NCBI RefSeq assembly: GCF_900104035.1 | Contig: NZ_FNIT01000014.1 | Location: 1-64,000 of the forward strand | From: Aureimonas jatrophae | GTDB taxonomy: Bacteria; Pseudomonadota; Alphaproteobacteria; Rhizobiales; Rhizobiaceae | DNA: 64,000 nt | Direction of reading: 5' to 3' | Shown: positions 1 through 7,972 of the stretch, one piece after another | Layout: every line of letters begins with the position of its first letter | Position numbering within the stretch: position 1 is the stretch's first letter | Notes under the pieces: model-generated | The model's input: only the letters and a program-made list of their open reading frames with translations | What the model was told of the DNA's origin: nothing | Database searches by the model: none | Position numbers and translations under genes: made by a program

Positions 1-95
1 CCCGCATACTGCACGACCCGCAAGCCACCCCGCGCCAGCGTGTTCGCCGCATCCGACGACCCCGTGAAGTCGTCCCCGATGATCCCAAGATGCAT
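1..95 (-). CDS. DUF1537 four-carbon acid sugar kinase (OtnK/DtnK-like), N-terminal fragment
   Basis: Only the first 31 codons are inside the window; the rest lies beyond the left edge. Reading leftward from the ATG at 95, the peptide begins MHLGIIGDDFTGSSDAANTL. This is the nucleotide-binding start of the DUF1537 family (IIADDFTGAxDAA), ATP-dependent kinases of 3-oxo-tetronates and related four-carbon sugar acids. The start lies 6 bases past the stop of the preceding DenD-like gene, so the two are one transcription unit. DenD plus a DUF1537 kinase is the known core of threonate/erythronate catabolism; an aldolase (OtnC) would be expected further left. The family call is firm, the exact substrate is not. 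Confidence 0.8.
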   Translation of the reverse strand, partial: MHLGIIGDDFTGSSDAANTLARGGLRVVQYA

Positions 96-101
96 GGAAC
101 G

Positions 102-1091
102 CTAGCTCCGGACGGTGGTGGCCGGCGCCTCGTCCTCGAGATGGCGACGGATGATCTCGTCGAACGAGGCGTCCGCCTCGAAGCCAAGCGCCCGCGCGCG
201 CTGCGGGTCGAAGGCCTCCGGCCAGCTTTCGATGATGCGCTGGACGGCCGGGTCGGGCTCGCGACGGATGAGCGCCACGGCCTCGTCGCCGGCTGCGCGG
301 CGCAGCGCCTCGATCGCCTCGCCGACCGTCGCCGACAGTCCCGGCATGTCGAGCGTGCGCCGAACGCCGAGACCGGAGGTGTCGACCTCAGCCGCGCGCA
401 GCACGAACTCGACCGCCCGGCGGGGACTGGCGAACCAGTGGCGCACATCGTCGCCGACGGGCAGCGTCGCTGGAAGGCCGGCCAGAGGTTCGCGCAGGAT
501 GCCGGAGAAGAAACCCGACGCCGCCTTGTTCGGCTGGCCCGGGCGGATCACGATGGTCGGCAGGCGGATGCCGATGCCGTCCATGAAGCCGCGGCGCGAA
601 TAGTCGGCCAGAAGAAGTTCGCCGATCGCCTTCTGCGTGCCGTAGCTCGACAGGGGCGCGAGCACCTGCGTCTCGGGCACAACCGGCGGCAGGGGTTGGC
701 CGAACACGGCGACCGACGAGGTGAAGACGACGCGCGGGCGGTATCCGTCTGCCCCATGAACGCGGCGCACCGCCTCGAAGAGTTCGCGCGTGCCGTCGAG
801 GTTGATGCGGTAGCCCTTCTCGAAGTCGGCCTCCGCCTCGCCCGACACGATGGCGGCGAGATGGAACACGACGTCCGGACGCTCGGCGATCAGTTCCGCC
901 GCGACGCCCGGGGCCGACAGGTCGGCGGCGACGGTGTGAAGCGGGATCGCCGACGCAGGCGCGTCGGTCTTCACGACGTCGGCAAGCGTCATCGACTGGA
1001 TGGCCTGCCCCGACAGATCGCCCTTGCGCAAGAGGGCCGCGGTCAGCTTCCGGCCGATCATGCCGCCGGCACCCAGAATCAGGATCTTCAC
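102..1091 (-). CDS. denD: NAD-dependent SDR, D-erythronate dehydrogenase-like
   Basis: This is an extended short-chain dehydrogenase of 329 residues. It has the Rossmann motif GAGGMIG at residues 7-13, the catalytic Tyr150 and Lys154 in SYGTQK, and an NAD-binding Asp after the second strand. Overall it resembles DenD, which oxidises D-erythronate at C2 to the 3-oxo acid later phosphorylated by a DUF1537 kinase. The kinase gene starts 6 bases downstream, which supports that role. Translation starts at a GTG whose GTGA overlaps the stop of the enoyl-CoA hydratase gene, implying translational coupling. It sits at the end of an operon otherwise about acyl-CoA chemistry, which is an odd pairing. 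Another sugar-acid or sugar-nucleotide substrate remains possible. Confidence 0.75.
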   Translation of the reverse strand: MKILILGAGGMIGRKLTAALLRKGDLSGQAIQSMTLADVVKTDAPASAIPLHTVAADLSAPGVAAELIAERPDVVFHLAAIVSGEAEADFEKGYRINLDGTRELFEAVRRVHGADGYRPRVVFTSSVAVFGQPLPPVVPETQVLAPLSSYGTQKAIGELLLADYSRRGFMDGIGIRLPTIVIRPGQPNKAASGFFSGILREPLAGLPATLPVGDDVRHWFASPRRAVEFVLRAAEVDTSGLGVRRTLDMPGLSATVGEAIEALRRAAGDEAVALIRREPDPAVQRIIESWPEAFDPQRARALGFEADASFDEIIRRHLEDEAPATTVRS

Positions 1092-1900
1092 GTTGAACGG
1101 CCTTCCGTAGCGGGGGAACGGGATGGGAAGACGGGATCCCGCTTCGCGAAGAAGGCGTCTGCCCCCTCGCGCAGATCGGGTCCGTCGAAGATGCGCTGCT
1201 GCGCGGCATTGGCGAGCGAGAGGGCGGCGTCCAAAGGCTGGTCGAGCGCGGCGTCCACGAGACGCTTGGCCAGCCGGTTCGATAGCGGCCCGCGTTGCGC
1301 GATCTCGTTCGCCATCAGCCGGGCTTCCATCACGGCATCCTCGCCCAGCCGGTTCACGAGACCCCAGTCGAGCGCTGTGCGAGCATCAAGGATCGCCCCG
1401 GTGAACAGGAGCTCCTTGGCCCGAGCCGGGCCGACCAGTCGAGCGAGCCGAACGGCACCGCTCGCCGCCAGGCCGCCGAGGCGGCTTTCAGGCAGGCCGA
1501 TCCTGGCCTTGGCACCCGCGACTCGCATGTCGCAGGCGAGCGCCAGCTCGAAGCCGCCGCCCAGAGCCACCCCGTCGATCGCAGCGATCGTCGGCATGGG
1601 AAGCGCGGCCAGACAGCGTAGAACATGGTCCTCGAACAGGATCTTGCGCTCGCTGGCATCGGCGCCGAGCGAGGCGAACTCCCCGATGTCGCTGCCGGCG
1701 CAGAAGGCCTTCGCATGGCCATGCAGGACGACGCAGCGAATGTCGGGCGCGCTCTCGATCTGCCGCAGGACGGCCAGGAGGCCGCGCAGCAGCGCGCGCG
1801 TCACAAGGTTCAGGCGGCCCGCCGCAAGCTCGATCTCGGCATGGCCCCGCTCGATCCGGAGCAAGACCCTTGCCCCGTCGTCCCCGGGCGTGCCTTCCAC
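1088..1900 (-). CDS. Enoyl-CoA hydratase/isomerase family protein
   Basis: This 270-residue crotonase-fold protein would hydrate or isomerise a CoA-bound unsaturated acid. The oxyanion-hole segments are visible: AFCAGSDIGEF near residue 66 and DGVALGGGFELALACD near 108. The family's first catalytic Glu is kept in the GLPES stretch, but the second motif (usually PGxGGTxRL) reads LAASGAVRL, so the chemistry may differ from classical ECH. The start is GTG, 4 bases after the stop of the ABC ATPase gene. Its neighbours, MaoC and a CoA-transferase, suggest that an acid is activated by CoA transfer and then degraded as a thioester. The substrate is unknown. Confidence 0.85.
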   Translation of the reverse strand: MEGTPGDDGARVLLRIERGHAEIELAAGRLNLVTRALLRGLLAVLRQIESAPDIRCVVLHGHAKAFCAGSDIGEFASLGADASERKILFEDHVLRCLAALPMPTIAAIDGVALGGGFELALACDMRVAGAKARIGLPESRLGGLAASGAVRLARLVGPARAKELLFTGAILDARTALDWGLVNRLGEDAVMEARLMANEIAQRGPLSNRLAKRLVDAALDQPLDAALSLANAAQQRIFDGPDLREGADAFFAKRDPVFPSRSPATEGRST

Positions 1901-1904
1901 GGCG

Positions 1905-2738
1905 TCAGCTCGCCATTCGCGTCTGCGGCGTCACACCGTGCAGGACGCCCATGCGCTCGAAATGCTGGTGGATCCGGTCGACATAGGAGGCGAACTCCGG
2001 CGCGTCGCCGAGCACGATCGGGCGCGGGCGCGGCAGTTCCACCGTGATGTCGTCCACCACCTCGCCTGGGCTCGGGCTCATGACGATGATGCGGTCCGAC
2101 AGACCCACCGCCTCCTCGACGCTGTGGGTGATGAAGATCACCGTCGGGCGGCGGCGCAGCCAGAGCTGCTCCAGATCGGTGCGCACCTGAAGCCGCGTCA
2201 GCGCGTCGAGCGCACCGAAGGGCTCGTCCATCAAGATCACGTCGGGCTCGTGAACCAGCGTGCGGATCAGCGAGACGCGCTGGCGCATGCCGCCCGAGAG
2301 CTGGCGCGGATACTTGTTCATCGCATGTTCGAGACGCAGCTGCTGGAACAGCTCGCGCGCCCGCGCCGCGACCGTCTCGCGGTCGAGCCCGCGGATGTCG
2401 GCATGCAGCATCACGTTCTCGAAGGCCGTGCGGAAGTCGAGGAGAAGATGGTCCTGGAAGGCGATGCCGACGTTGGTGATCGGGCGGTCGACCGGCTTCC
2501 CGTCGCAGAGGATCTCGCCGGAGGAGCGCTTGAGCAGGCCCGCCACCATCAGCATGAGCGTGCTCTTGCCGCAGCCCGACGCGCCGACGATCGAGATGAA
2601 CTGCCCCGCGGGAATCTCGATGTCGACGGGCGAAAGCGCGCGGAACGGCTTCTCGGTGTCCTCGCCGAAGACCTTGGAGACGTTGCGGATGGAGATCGGA
2701 ACGCCGGACCGGCCGGCGGAACCTTGAACGGTGGTCAT
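1905..2738 (-). CDS. ABC transporter ATP-binding protein, NitT/TauT (SsuB/TauB-like) family
   Basis: This is a cytoplasmic ATPase of 277 residues, slightly long for the SsuB/TauB group. Walker A is GASGCGKST, the signature is LSGGMRQRV, Walker B with D-loop is VILMDEPFGALD, and the switch His lies in FITHSVEEA. It should power import through the permease at 4372-5232 with the binding protein at 3308-4306. The three transporter genes are interleaved with enzyme genes in one leftward operon, so the cargo is probably the pathway substrate. Family members import nitrate, sulfonates, taurine, pyrimidine precursors or aromatic acids, so the ligand cannot be read from the sequence. Confidence 0.9.
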   Translation of the reverse strand: MTTVQGSAGRSGVPISIRNVSKVFGEDTEKPFRALSPVDIEIPAGQFISIVGASGCGKSTLMLMVAGLLKRSSGEILCDGKPVDRPITNVGIAFQDHLLLDFRTAFENVMLHADIRGLDRETVAARARELFQQLRLEHAMNKYPRQLSGGMRQRVSLIRTLVHEPDVILMDEPFGALDALTRLQVRTDLEQLWLRRRPTVIFITHSVEEAVGLSDRIIVMSPSPGEVVDDITVELPRPRPIVLGDAPEFASYVDRIHQHFERMGVLHGVTPQTRMAS

Positions 2739-2755
2739 GACAAACCTCGGATCGT

Positions 2756-3232
2756 TCAGCTGACGGAGGCCGCAACGGCGGCGAGTGGAGTCTTGGACAG
2801 GAGAAGCGCCTTGCGGCCCCGCTGGAGGACCTCGCCGCGCTCGTTGACGAGCTCGACGTCGAAGGTGGCGATCGCCTGGGTCGGCTTGGAGCGGGAATCG
2901 CGGATCTCAGCGATCACGTAGTTCACGAAGATCGTGTCGCCGAGGAAGATCGGGCCGACGAAGCGCCAGTCCGTGATGCCCAGAAAGGCGATGGCGGTCT
3001 CGCGCAGCTCGCCCGTGCGCGCCCACATCAGGCCATGCGCATAGGAGAGGCCCAGCATGCCGTGCGCGACGCGCCGCCCGAACTGGCTGCTGGCGGCGTA
3101 GACGTCGCTCGTGTGGAGTTCGGAGAAGTCGCCGGTCAGGCCGGCAAAGGCCATGACGTCGGCCTCGCCGACCGTGCGTCCGGGGCTGCGGAAGCGCATG
3201 CCGACGTGAAGATCCTCGAAGCGATAGCTCAT
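2756..3232 (-). CDS. MaoC-family hot-dog hydratase
   Basis: This single hot-dog domain of 158 residues begins MSYRFEDLHVG. I chose the ATG at 3232 because AGGA precedes it; an in-frame extension up to 3304 has no family similarity. MaoC proteins hydrate trans-2-enoyl-CoA thioesters such as crotonyl- or mesaconyl-CoA. The catalytic Asp/His segment is recognisable around DFSELHTSDVYA, followed by the HGML stretch. The ABC ATPase gene starts 17 bases downstream. Having both a MaoC and a crotonase-type hydratase in one operon suggests two hydration or isomerisation steps, or two stereochemistries, on a CoA-bound intermediate. Confidence 0.85.
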   Translation of the reverse strand: MSYRFEDLHVGMRFRSPGRTVGEADVMAFAGLTGDFSELHTSDVYAASSQFGRRVAHGMLGLSYAHGLMWARTGELRETAIAFLGITDWRFVGPIFLGDTIFVNYVIAEIRDSRSKPTQAIATFDVELVNERGEVLQRGRKALLLSKTPLAAVAASVS

Positions 3233-3267
3233 CGATCCGTTCCTGAAGGCGGGGGGTAACGACGATC

Positions 3268-3293
3268 GCGGCCCGGCTTCTGCGCCGGGCCGC
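3268..3293 (-). terminator. Strong intercistronic hairpin upstream of maoC
   Basis: This is a perfect 10-bp inverted repeat, GCGGCCCGGC then TTCTGC then GCCGGGCCGC, between the binding-protein stop (3308) and the MaoC start (3232). No U-tract follows. It could be a partial terminator or an mRNA-stabilising hairpin that keeps binding-protein message above that of downstream genes, a common arrangement in ABC operons. The function is inferred. Confidence 0.5.
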
Positions 3294-3307
3294 AGGTCCG
3301 CCAACGT

Positions 3308-4306
3308 TCAGGGGCAGGCGCGCATCTCGCCTTCGGCGGGCAGGTAGTCGTTGGTATAGTAGCTCGCCGGGTCCTGACCCTGCGGCAACAGCCCGACCTG
3401 CGAGAGAAGGTCCTGCGTCTTGGTCCAGTGCGCGGGTTCGGCGCGACCGACGAACTTCGCGTCCGCGCTGCAGAAGAGCGGCGTGATCGCGGCGAGCTCC
3501 TTGGTGACGAGGTCCGCGTTGGCGTCCGGGAAGAGCGCCTTGACGTCGGCCACCGCCTTTTCGGGATTGTCGAGCGCGAAGCTCCAGCCCTTGAGGCTCG
3601 CCCTGACGAAGTTGCGCAGGATCTCCGGATTCTTCTGGATGAAGTCGTTGGACGCGAAGATCGAGGTCGAGACCGTCGGCACGCCGTAGTCGGCGAAGGG
3701 GAACTCGTCGATCTCGGCGCCCTGCGCGCGGACCTGGATGGCGTAGGAGTCGAGCGAGCCGAGGATCGCCTCGACCTGACCGGTCAGGAGGCTCGGCACC
3801 ATCGAGGGCATGGGCATATTGACGAGCTGCATGTCCTGTTCGGTCAGGCCGTTGGCCTTGAGGAGCAGCGGCAGCATGGTGGTCTGCGAGGAGCCGGCGG
3901 GCACGCCGACCGTCTTGCCCTTGAGGTCGGCGAAGGACTTGATGCCGGTCTTCTTCAGCGCGATCAGCTCGTTCGGGTTGGACTGGTAGATCGTCGAGAC
4001 GACGCGCATGGGCGCGCCCTTGGCGATGAGCTGGCTGACGGCCACCGCGTCGGCATAGGCGAGCTGCGCCTGGCCGCTGGCGACGAGCTGGGCCGTGTTG
4101 CCCGAGCCGTTGCCCTGGACGATCGTCACGTCGAGGCCGGCCTCCTTGTAGAAGCCCTCCTGCAAGGCGGCCGCAAAACCCGCGTTGGCGCCGCCCGCCG
4201 TCCAGTTGAGCTGGAAGGTGACGGGCGTCTGGGCGCTCGCGCTTCCTGCGAACCCAAGGGCTGCGAAGAGGCCGGCTACGGCCGTGACCTTGAGTGTCTG
4301 CATCAT
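3308..4306 (-). CDS. ABC transporter substrate-binding protein, NMT1/THI5-like (NitT/TauT family)
   Basis: This periplasmic binding protein has 332 residues. The start is the ATGATG at 4306, preceded by an AGGGAGGAG ribosome site; a longer open frame upstream is chance. A Sec signal peptide (two Met, Lys, hydrophobic core, cut after ASA-QT near residue 23) precedes the mature protein. The mature start TFQLNWTAGG, followed by a GFYKEAGLDV stretch, is typical of NMT1/THI5-like ligand-binding domains. The next gene along the transcript is MaoC, behind a strong hairpin. It delivers the ligand to the permease encoded just upstream. Homologues bind riboflavin or thiamine precursors, sulfonates or aromatic acids, so the ligand is open. 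Confidence 0.9.
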   Translation of the reverse strand: MMQTLKVTAVAGLFAALGFAGSASAQTPVTFQLNWTAGGANAGFAAALQEGFYKEAGLDVTIVQGNGSGNTAQLVASGQAQLAYADAVAVSQLIAKGAPMRVVSTIYQSNPNELIALKKTGIKSFADLKGKTVGVPAGSSQTTMLPLLLKANGLTEQDMQLVNMPMPSMVPSLLTGQVEAILGSLDSYAIQVRAQGAEIDEFPFADYGVPTVSTSIFASNDFIQKNPEILRNFVRASLKGWSFALDNPEKAVADVKALFPDANADLVTKELAAITPLFCSADAKFVGRAEPAHWTKTQDLLSQVGLLPQGQDPASYYTNDYLPAEGEMRACP

Positions 4307-4342
4307 GATGGCTCCTCCCTGTTGAATGCGTCGCTGGGCTGG

Positions 4343-4364
4343 GGCCCGCCCTCCCGAGCGGGCC
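4343..4364 (-). other. Intercistronic hairpin between permease and binding-protein genes
   Basis: The inverted repeat GGCCCGC ... GCGGGCC with an 8-base loop lies between the permease stop (4372) and the binding-protein start (4306). It probably acts as a processing or stability element allowing higher expression of the binding protein; no U-run is present. Confidence 0.4.
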
Positions 4365-4371
4365 GGATGAA

Positions 4372-5232
4372 TCAGTCGGCTCCCGACCGCTGCCACGGGG
4401 TCATCAGCCATTCGCTGAGTTCGACCACGTAGTTGATGACGATGCCGATCACGGTGAGGACGACCAGCACCGCGAAGGTCAGCTCGATGTCCATCGTGCT
4501 CGTGCCGCGCAGGAGGACGTAGCCGAGCCCCTGGTTGGCGCCGACGAACTCCGCGACGATCGCGGCGGTGGCGGCGATCGTCGCGGAGGTCTTCACGCCC
4601 GAGAAGATCACGGGCAGCGCGGCCGGCACGCGCAGGTAGCGGAAGGTCTGCCAGGTCGAGGCGCCCATGGAGCGCGTGAGGTGCAAGAGGCGCTGGTCGA
4701 GGATCTGGAAGCCGCTGATGCTGGCGATCAGGAGCGGAAAGAAGGTCATGAGGACCGTGAGCAGAACCTTGGACTCCATGCCGAAGCCGAGCCACACCAG
4801 GAAGAGCGGCGCGACCGCGATCTTCGGCACCAGCTGCAGGAGCATGATCGGGGGGTAGAGGATCTGGCGCGCCAGCGGCGACAGGGCGATCACCAACCCG
4901 AGCGGGATGGCGGTCAGGATGGTGAGACCGAAGCCGAGCACGATCTCGGTCAGCGTCACCAGCGCGTTCGACCAGAGCATCGGCGCGTCCGATACGACGC
5001 GCGCGAACACGGCGCCGGGCGCAGGCAGGAGATAGGCCGGAATCTGGAACAGCTTCACCGACAGCGACCAGAAGGCGATGATCGCCACGAAGGTGAGCGG
5101 CGGTAGCGCGTTCCAGGCGATGAGGCGCAGGCGCCTTACGGCGCGCGACGGCGCCCGATGCGGCTTGGGTTCGGCGGCTCGCGCCGCAGATGGGCCGAGC
5201 GTGGCTTCGCCGGTCAGATTGCGTGTGGTCAT
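4372..5232 (-). CDS. ABC transporter permease, NitT/TauT (SsuC/TauC-like) family
   Basis: This is a 286-residue inner-membrane permease with about six hydrophobic segments, the first near residues 37-60. The cytoplasmic EAA loop that contacts the ATPase is visible as the STWQTFRYLRVPAALP region near residue 195. It begins MTTRNLTGEATLG and has a hydrophilic N-terminal tail of about 35 residues. It is the only permease of this importer, so it should work as a homodimer with the ATPase at 1905-2738. A LacI-type operator candidate lies about 120 bases upstream of its start, after the CoA-transferase gene, so the transporter section may have its own promoter. Confidence 0.9.
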   Translation of the reverse strand: MTTRNLTGEATLGPSAARAAEPKPHRAPSRAVRRLRLIAWNALPPLTFVAIIAFWSLSVKLFQIPAYLLPAPGAVFARVVSDAPMLWSNALVTLTEIVLGFGLTILTAIPLGLVIALSPLARQILYPPIMLLQLVPKIAVAPLFLVWLGFGMESKVLLTVLMTFFPLLIASISGFQILDQRLLHLTRSMGASTWQTFRYLRVPAALPVIFSGVKTSATIAATAAIVAEFVGANQGLGYVLLRGTSTMDIELTFAVLVVLTVIGIVINYVVELSEWLMTPWQRSGAD

Positions 5233-5349
5233 CGACCTTCCTCCCGAGTGCGGCGCGGCGACTCCGGTCGCCCACCCCTTCCCTGCGCTCCCGAACGAGC
5301 CGGCTCCACCCGCCTCGTTCTTCGCCCGGCAACCTCCGCGCCGGACTGA

Positions 5350-5363
5350 TGTATCCGCTTACA
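5350..5363. promoter_or_regulatory. Candidate LacI-family operator O1
   Basis: TGTATCCGCTTACA is a partial palindrome with a central CG (5 of 7 pairs match), the typical shape of LacI-family sites. It lies between the CoA-transferase stop and the permease start. The site at 7104-7117 shares 12 of 14 bases. The LacI-type regulator encoded at 7973-9085 is the natural candidate to bind both. Binding is inferred. Confidence 0.5.
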
Positions 5364-5425
5364 TCTTCTTCGCCGCGAGACCCCCTCCTCCTTGGATCGG
5401 GCCTCGCTGGCGGAATGCTTGCGGC

Positions 5426-7054
5426 TTAAGCCGCTGCGCGACGCGGTGCGGGAGCAGCCTCGTCGGATAGCGTGCGGCGTGGCGAACGCGCGGTGCGTGC
5501 GTGCCGGCCGAATTCATCAAGCAGTCCCATGGGCTCGGGCCGGAAGAGCCGAGCGTCCATGGGGCGAAGCTTCGGTGATACGGTGGGCCGGAAGGCCATG
5601 CGGGACAGGACGTCCCGCTCCAGATCGACGCCCGGGGCGATCTCGACGAGTTCCAGCCCTTCCGCGCCAACCGCGAACACGGCGCGCTCGGTCACGAACA
5701 GGGCCTCGCGCCCTTCCGCCCGCGCAAAGGCGCCGTTGTAGCAGATCTGGCGCACCGCCTCGACGAACTTGGAATGGCGGCCTTCCTCTAGCACCGCCAG
5801 CTTTCCGTCGCGGCACTCCACCTTGAGACCGCCCGCCGTGAAGGTGCCGCTGAAGACGACCTTGCGCGCGTTCTGGCTGATGTTGATGAAGCCGCCGACG
5901 CCCACGATCGTATCCGCGAAGCGGCTGACATTGACGTTGCCGGCCCCGTCGATCTCCGCAAACGACAGGAAGGCCACGTCGAGGCCGCCACCGTCGTAGA
6001 AGTCGAACTGGTAGGGCTGGTCGACCATGGCATCGAAGTTCTGGGCGCCGCCGGAATCGGGTCCGGTCAGCGGCGCGCCGCCGATGAAGCCCTGCTCGTT
6101 GCTGAGCGTGATGGCGTCAAGGATCCCCTCCTCCGCCGCCACGGCCGACACGCCCGTTGAGATGCCGGCGCCGAGGTTGCACACCGCACCCGGTACGATC
6201 TCCATCGCCGCTCGGCGCGCGATGATCTTGCGCTCGGTGAACGGCAGGCGCCGCAACCCCTCAGTCGGCACGCGCATCTCGCCGGCATAGCTCGGCTCGT
6301 AGTGGCTGGCGTAGGTCTGGCGCTGCTCGGGATCGACCACGACGTAGTCGACGAGGATGCCGGGAATGCGCACGGAGCGCTGGGGCAGCGTGCCTCGCCG
6401 CGCCACGCGCTTGACCTGCACGATTACCGCCGCGCCCAGCCGCCGTGCGGCCTGGGCGCAGGACAGCATCTCGCCCGGAATCGCCTCCTCCTCCATCGAG
6501 ACGTTGCCCTCCTCGTCGGCCGTGGTGCCGCGCAGGATCACGACGTCGAGCGGGAAGGGCTTGAAGCGCAGCCACTCCTCGCCGTCGATATGCAGGAGTT
6601 CGACGATCTCCTCGCGCGCCGCCATGTTCTGGCGACCGCCGAGCTGACGCGGATCGACAAAGGTGTGAAGGCCCGTGCGGGTCACAAGGCCCGGGCGCCC
6701 CGCCGCCATCTCGCGGATCAGTTGCGAAATCACACCCTGGGGAATGGTGTAGGACGCGAAGTCCTCGTTCAGCGCCATCGGGATGAGAGGCGGCGAGTCG
6801 ATCAGCGCGCTGGTGAGCGAGCGCTTCAACATGCCGGGATGACGGAAGCGCGCGGCGCCCTTGAGCTGACGGTCGCCGATGCCGACCGCATGGATCAGCG
6901 TCAGGTCGCGCGGCTCGCCCTGCTCGAGAAAGCGCGCCTCGATCGCTTCCAGCACCTTTTCGGGAACGCAGTGCCCGCCGCCCGAACCGCTGACCAGGAC
7001 GCTGTCGCCCGGTTGGATGATGCTGGTCGCTTCGGCTGCCGTGATGATCCGCAT
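5426..7054 (-). CDS. Acyl-CoA:acetate/3-ketoacid CoA-transferase (YdiF-like, family I)
   Basis: This 542-residue protein is the fused alpha-beta form of family I CoA-transferases, which move CoA from a donor thioester to a free carboxylic acid. The start is the ATG at 7054 (MRIITAAEA) behind AGGGGAGG. The N-terminal half carries the glycine-rich GSGGGHCVPEKVLEAIE, and the C-terminal half has the catalytic-Glu loop SNEQGFIGGAP near residue 310. It is the first gene of the leftward operon. CoA transfer is therefore the likely activation step before the MaoC and crotonase enzymes act. Similar to YdiF or propionate CoA-transferase; the acceptor acid is unknown. Confidence 0.9.
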   Translation of the reverse strand: MRIITAAEATSIIQPGDSVLVSGSGGGHCVPEKVLEAIEARFLEQGEPRDLTLIHAVGIGDRQLKGAARFRHPGMLKRSLTSALIDSPPLIPMALNEDFASYTIPQGVISQLIREMAAGRPGLVTRTGLHTFVDPRQLGGRQNMAAREEIVELLHIDGEEWLRFKPFPLDVVILRGTTADEEGNVSMEEEAIPGEMLSCAQAARRLGAAVIVQVKRVARRGTLPQRSVRIPGILVDYVVVDPEQRQTYASHYEPSYAGEMRVPTEGLRRLPFTERKIIARRAAMEIVPGAVCNLGAGISTGVSAVAAEEGILDAITLSNEQGFIGGAPLTGPDSGGAQNFDAMVDQPYQFDFYDGGGLDVAFLSFAEIDGAGNVNVSRFADTIVGVGGFINISQNARKVVFSGTFTAGGLKVECRDGKLAVLEEGRHSKFVEAVRQICYNGAFARAEGREALFVTERAVFAVGAEGLELVEIAPGVDLERDVLSRMAFRPTVSPKLRPMDARLFRPEPMGLLDEFGRHARTARSPRRTLSDEAAPAPRRAAA

Positions 7055-7078
7055 GTCGCCTCCCCTGCCGTTCTCTTT

Positions 7079-7117
7079 CCGTTGACAACGGCTGCCGGCC
7101 TCTTGTAACCGCTTGCA
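7079..7117. promoter_or_regulatory. Divergent control region with LacI-type operator O2
   Basis: In the 194-base gap between the divergent CoA-transferase and DUF4286-type genes, TGTAACCGCTTGCA at 7104-7117 is a central-CG partial palindrome resembling O1 at 5350-5363. Next to it, CCGTTGACAACGG at 7079-7091 is an odd-length palindrome (6-bp arms around one base) that contains TTGACA, a possible -35 element. Together they look like the regulatory switch of the locus. Confidence 0.5.
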
Positions 7118-7248
7118 TAACGAACTGGTTCCTTGCATGTCAAGCAGGACCGATCATCGAGAACGCGTGATAGCCGCCGTCTGGGAGCAGTTAGGACGGC
7201 GACACGACGTCCCAATCGAATTGTCTACCGATTGCATGGGAGGACTGA

Positions 7249-7932
7249 ATGGCTTTGGCGGGACACGGCGTTCTGGCGATCTGGAACGGCATCGCGGAGG
7301 AAGCGGAGGCGGACTTCCTCGCATGGCACGTGCGCGAGCATATCCCCGAGCGCGTGGCTGTGCCCGGCTTCCTGCGCGGGCGTCGCTACGTCGCCCTGCG
7401 CGGGATCCCGCGCTACTTCAACTTCTACGAGACGACGTCGCCCGCCGATCTGTCCGCACCCGCCTATCTCGCGCGGCTGGACCGCCCTTCGGACTGGACG
7501 AAGCGGGTCGTGCGCCACTTCCGCGAAACGTCGCGCACCGTCTGCCGGGTCGTCGTCTCGCAGGGACTGGGCGACGGAGCCTGCCTTGCGACGCTTCGAA
7601 TGGAGGGAGACGGGCGCGACGCTGAGAGCCTGGCGACGACACTCGAGCCGCTCAATCAGCGGAACGGCATCGTCGGCGTCCATCTTTTGCGCGGCGACGA
7701 GGCGGCCGGCGGTCAGGCGACGGCGGAGAAGGCGCTCAGGGACACGCCTGACCGCACGGCCTCCTGGGTTCTGCTGGTGGAAGGCGTTGAGGCCGCGGTT
7801 CTGGAAGCCTTTCTGGACCAGGAGGCCGACGCGCTCTGCCGGTCGCTCGGCCTGTCCTGCCCGGTGTCCGAGCGCGGTCTCTATCGTCTCCAGTACGGGC
7901 TGGGACGCGACCAGCTGAGCGCAACGAACTAG
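7249..7932 (+). CDS. DUF4286-type (ferredoxin-like, ABM-fold) protein
   Basis: This 227-residue cytoplasmic protein starts at the ATG after GGAGGACTGA. The N-terminal segment FLAWHVREHIPERVAVPGF, followed by LRGRRY, matches the DUF4286 pattern (WHxxEHxPER...PGFxRGRRY). The second half repeats a similar fold pattern, suggesting tandem dimeric alpha-beta barrel modules. Proteins of this type often sit in catabolic operons for small acids and may be cofactor-free enzymes or binding proteins, but none is well defined. It is the first gene of the rightward operon ahead of the LacI regulator, so it probably belongs to the same pathway. No catalytic role can be assigned. Confidence 0.7.
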   Translation: MALAGHGVLAIWNGIAEEAEADFLAWHVREHIPERVAVPGFLRGRRYVALRGIPRYFNFYETTSPADLSAPAYLARLDRPSDWTKRVVRHFRETSRTVCRVVVSQGLGDGACLATLRMEGDGRDAESLATTLEPLNQRNGIVGVHLLRGDEAAGGQATAEKALRDTPDRTASWVLLVEGVEAAVLEAFLDQEADALCRSLGLSCPVSERGLYRLQYGLGRDQLSATN

Positions 7933-7972
7933 GATCGAAAGCTTCGCGCGGAACGATCGGGGACGGTGAGCC

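Noticed and set aside
90-2921. Very long rightward open frame of 943 codons across the denD-crotonase-ATPase region
   Set aside because: It is antisense to recognisable genes, shows no domain and is Arg/Ala-rich as expected for a shadow frame in GC-rich DNA.
4307-5332. In-frame N-terminal extension of the binding protein at 3308-4306 (674 codons in total)
   Set aside because: The extension is antisense-like Arg-rich sequence overlapping the permease gene; the ATGATG with AGGGAGGAG and the signal peptide fix the start at 4306.
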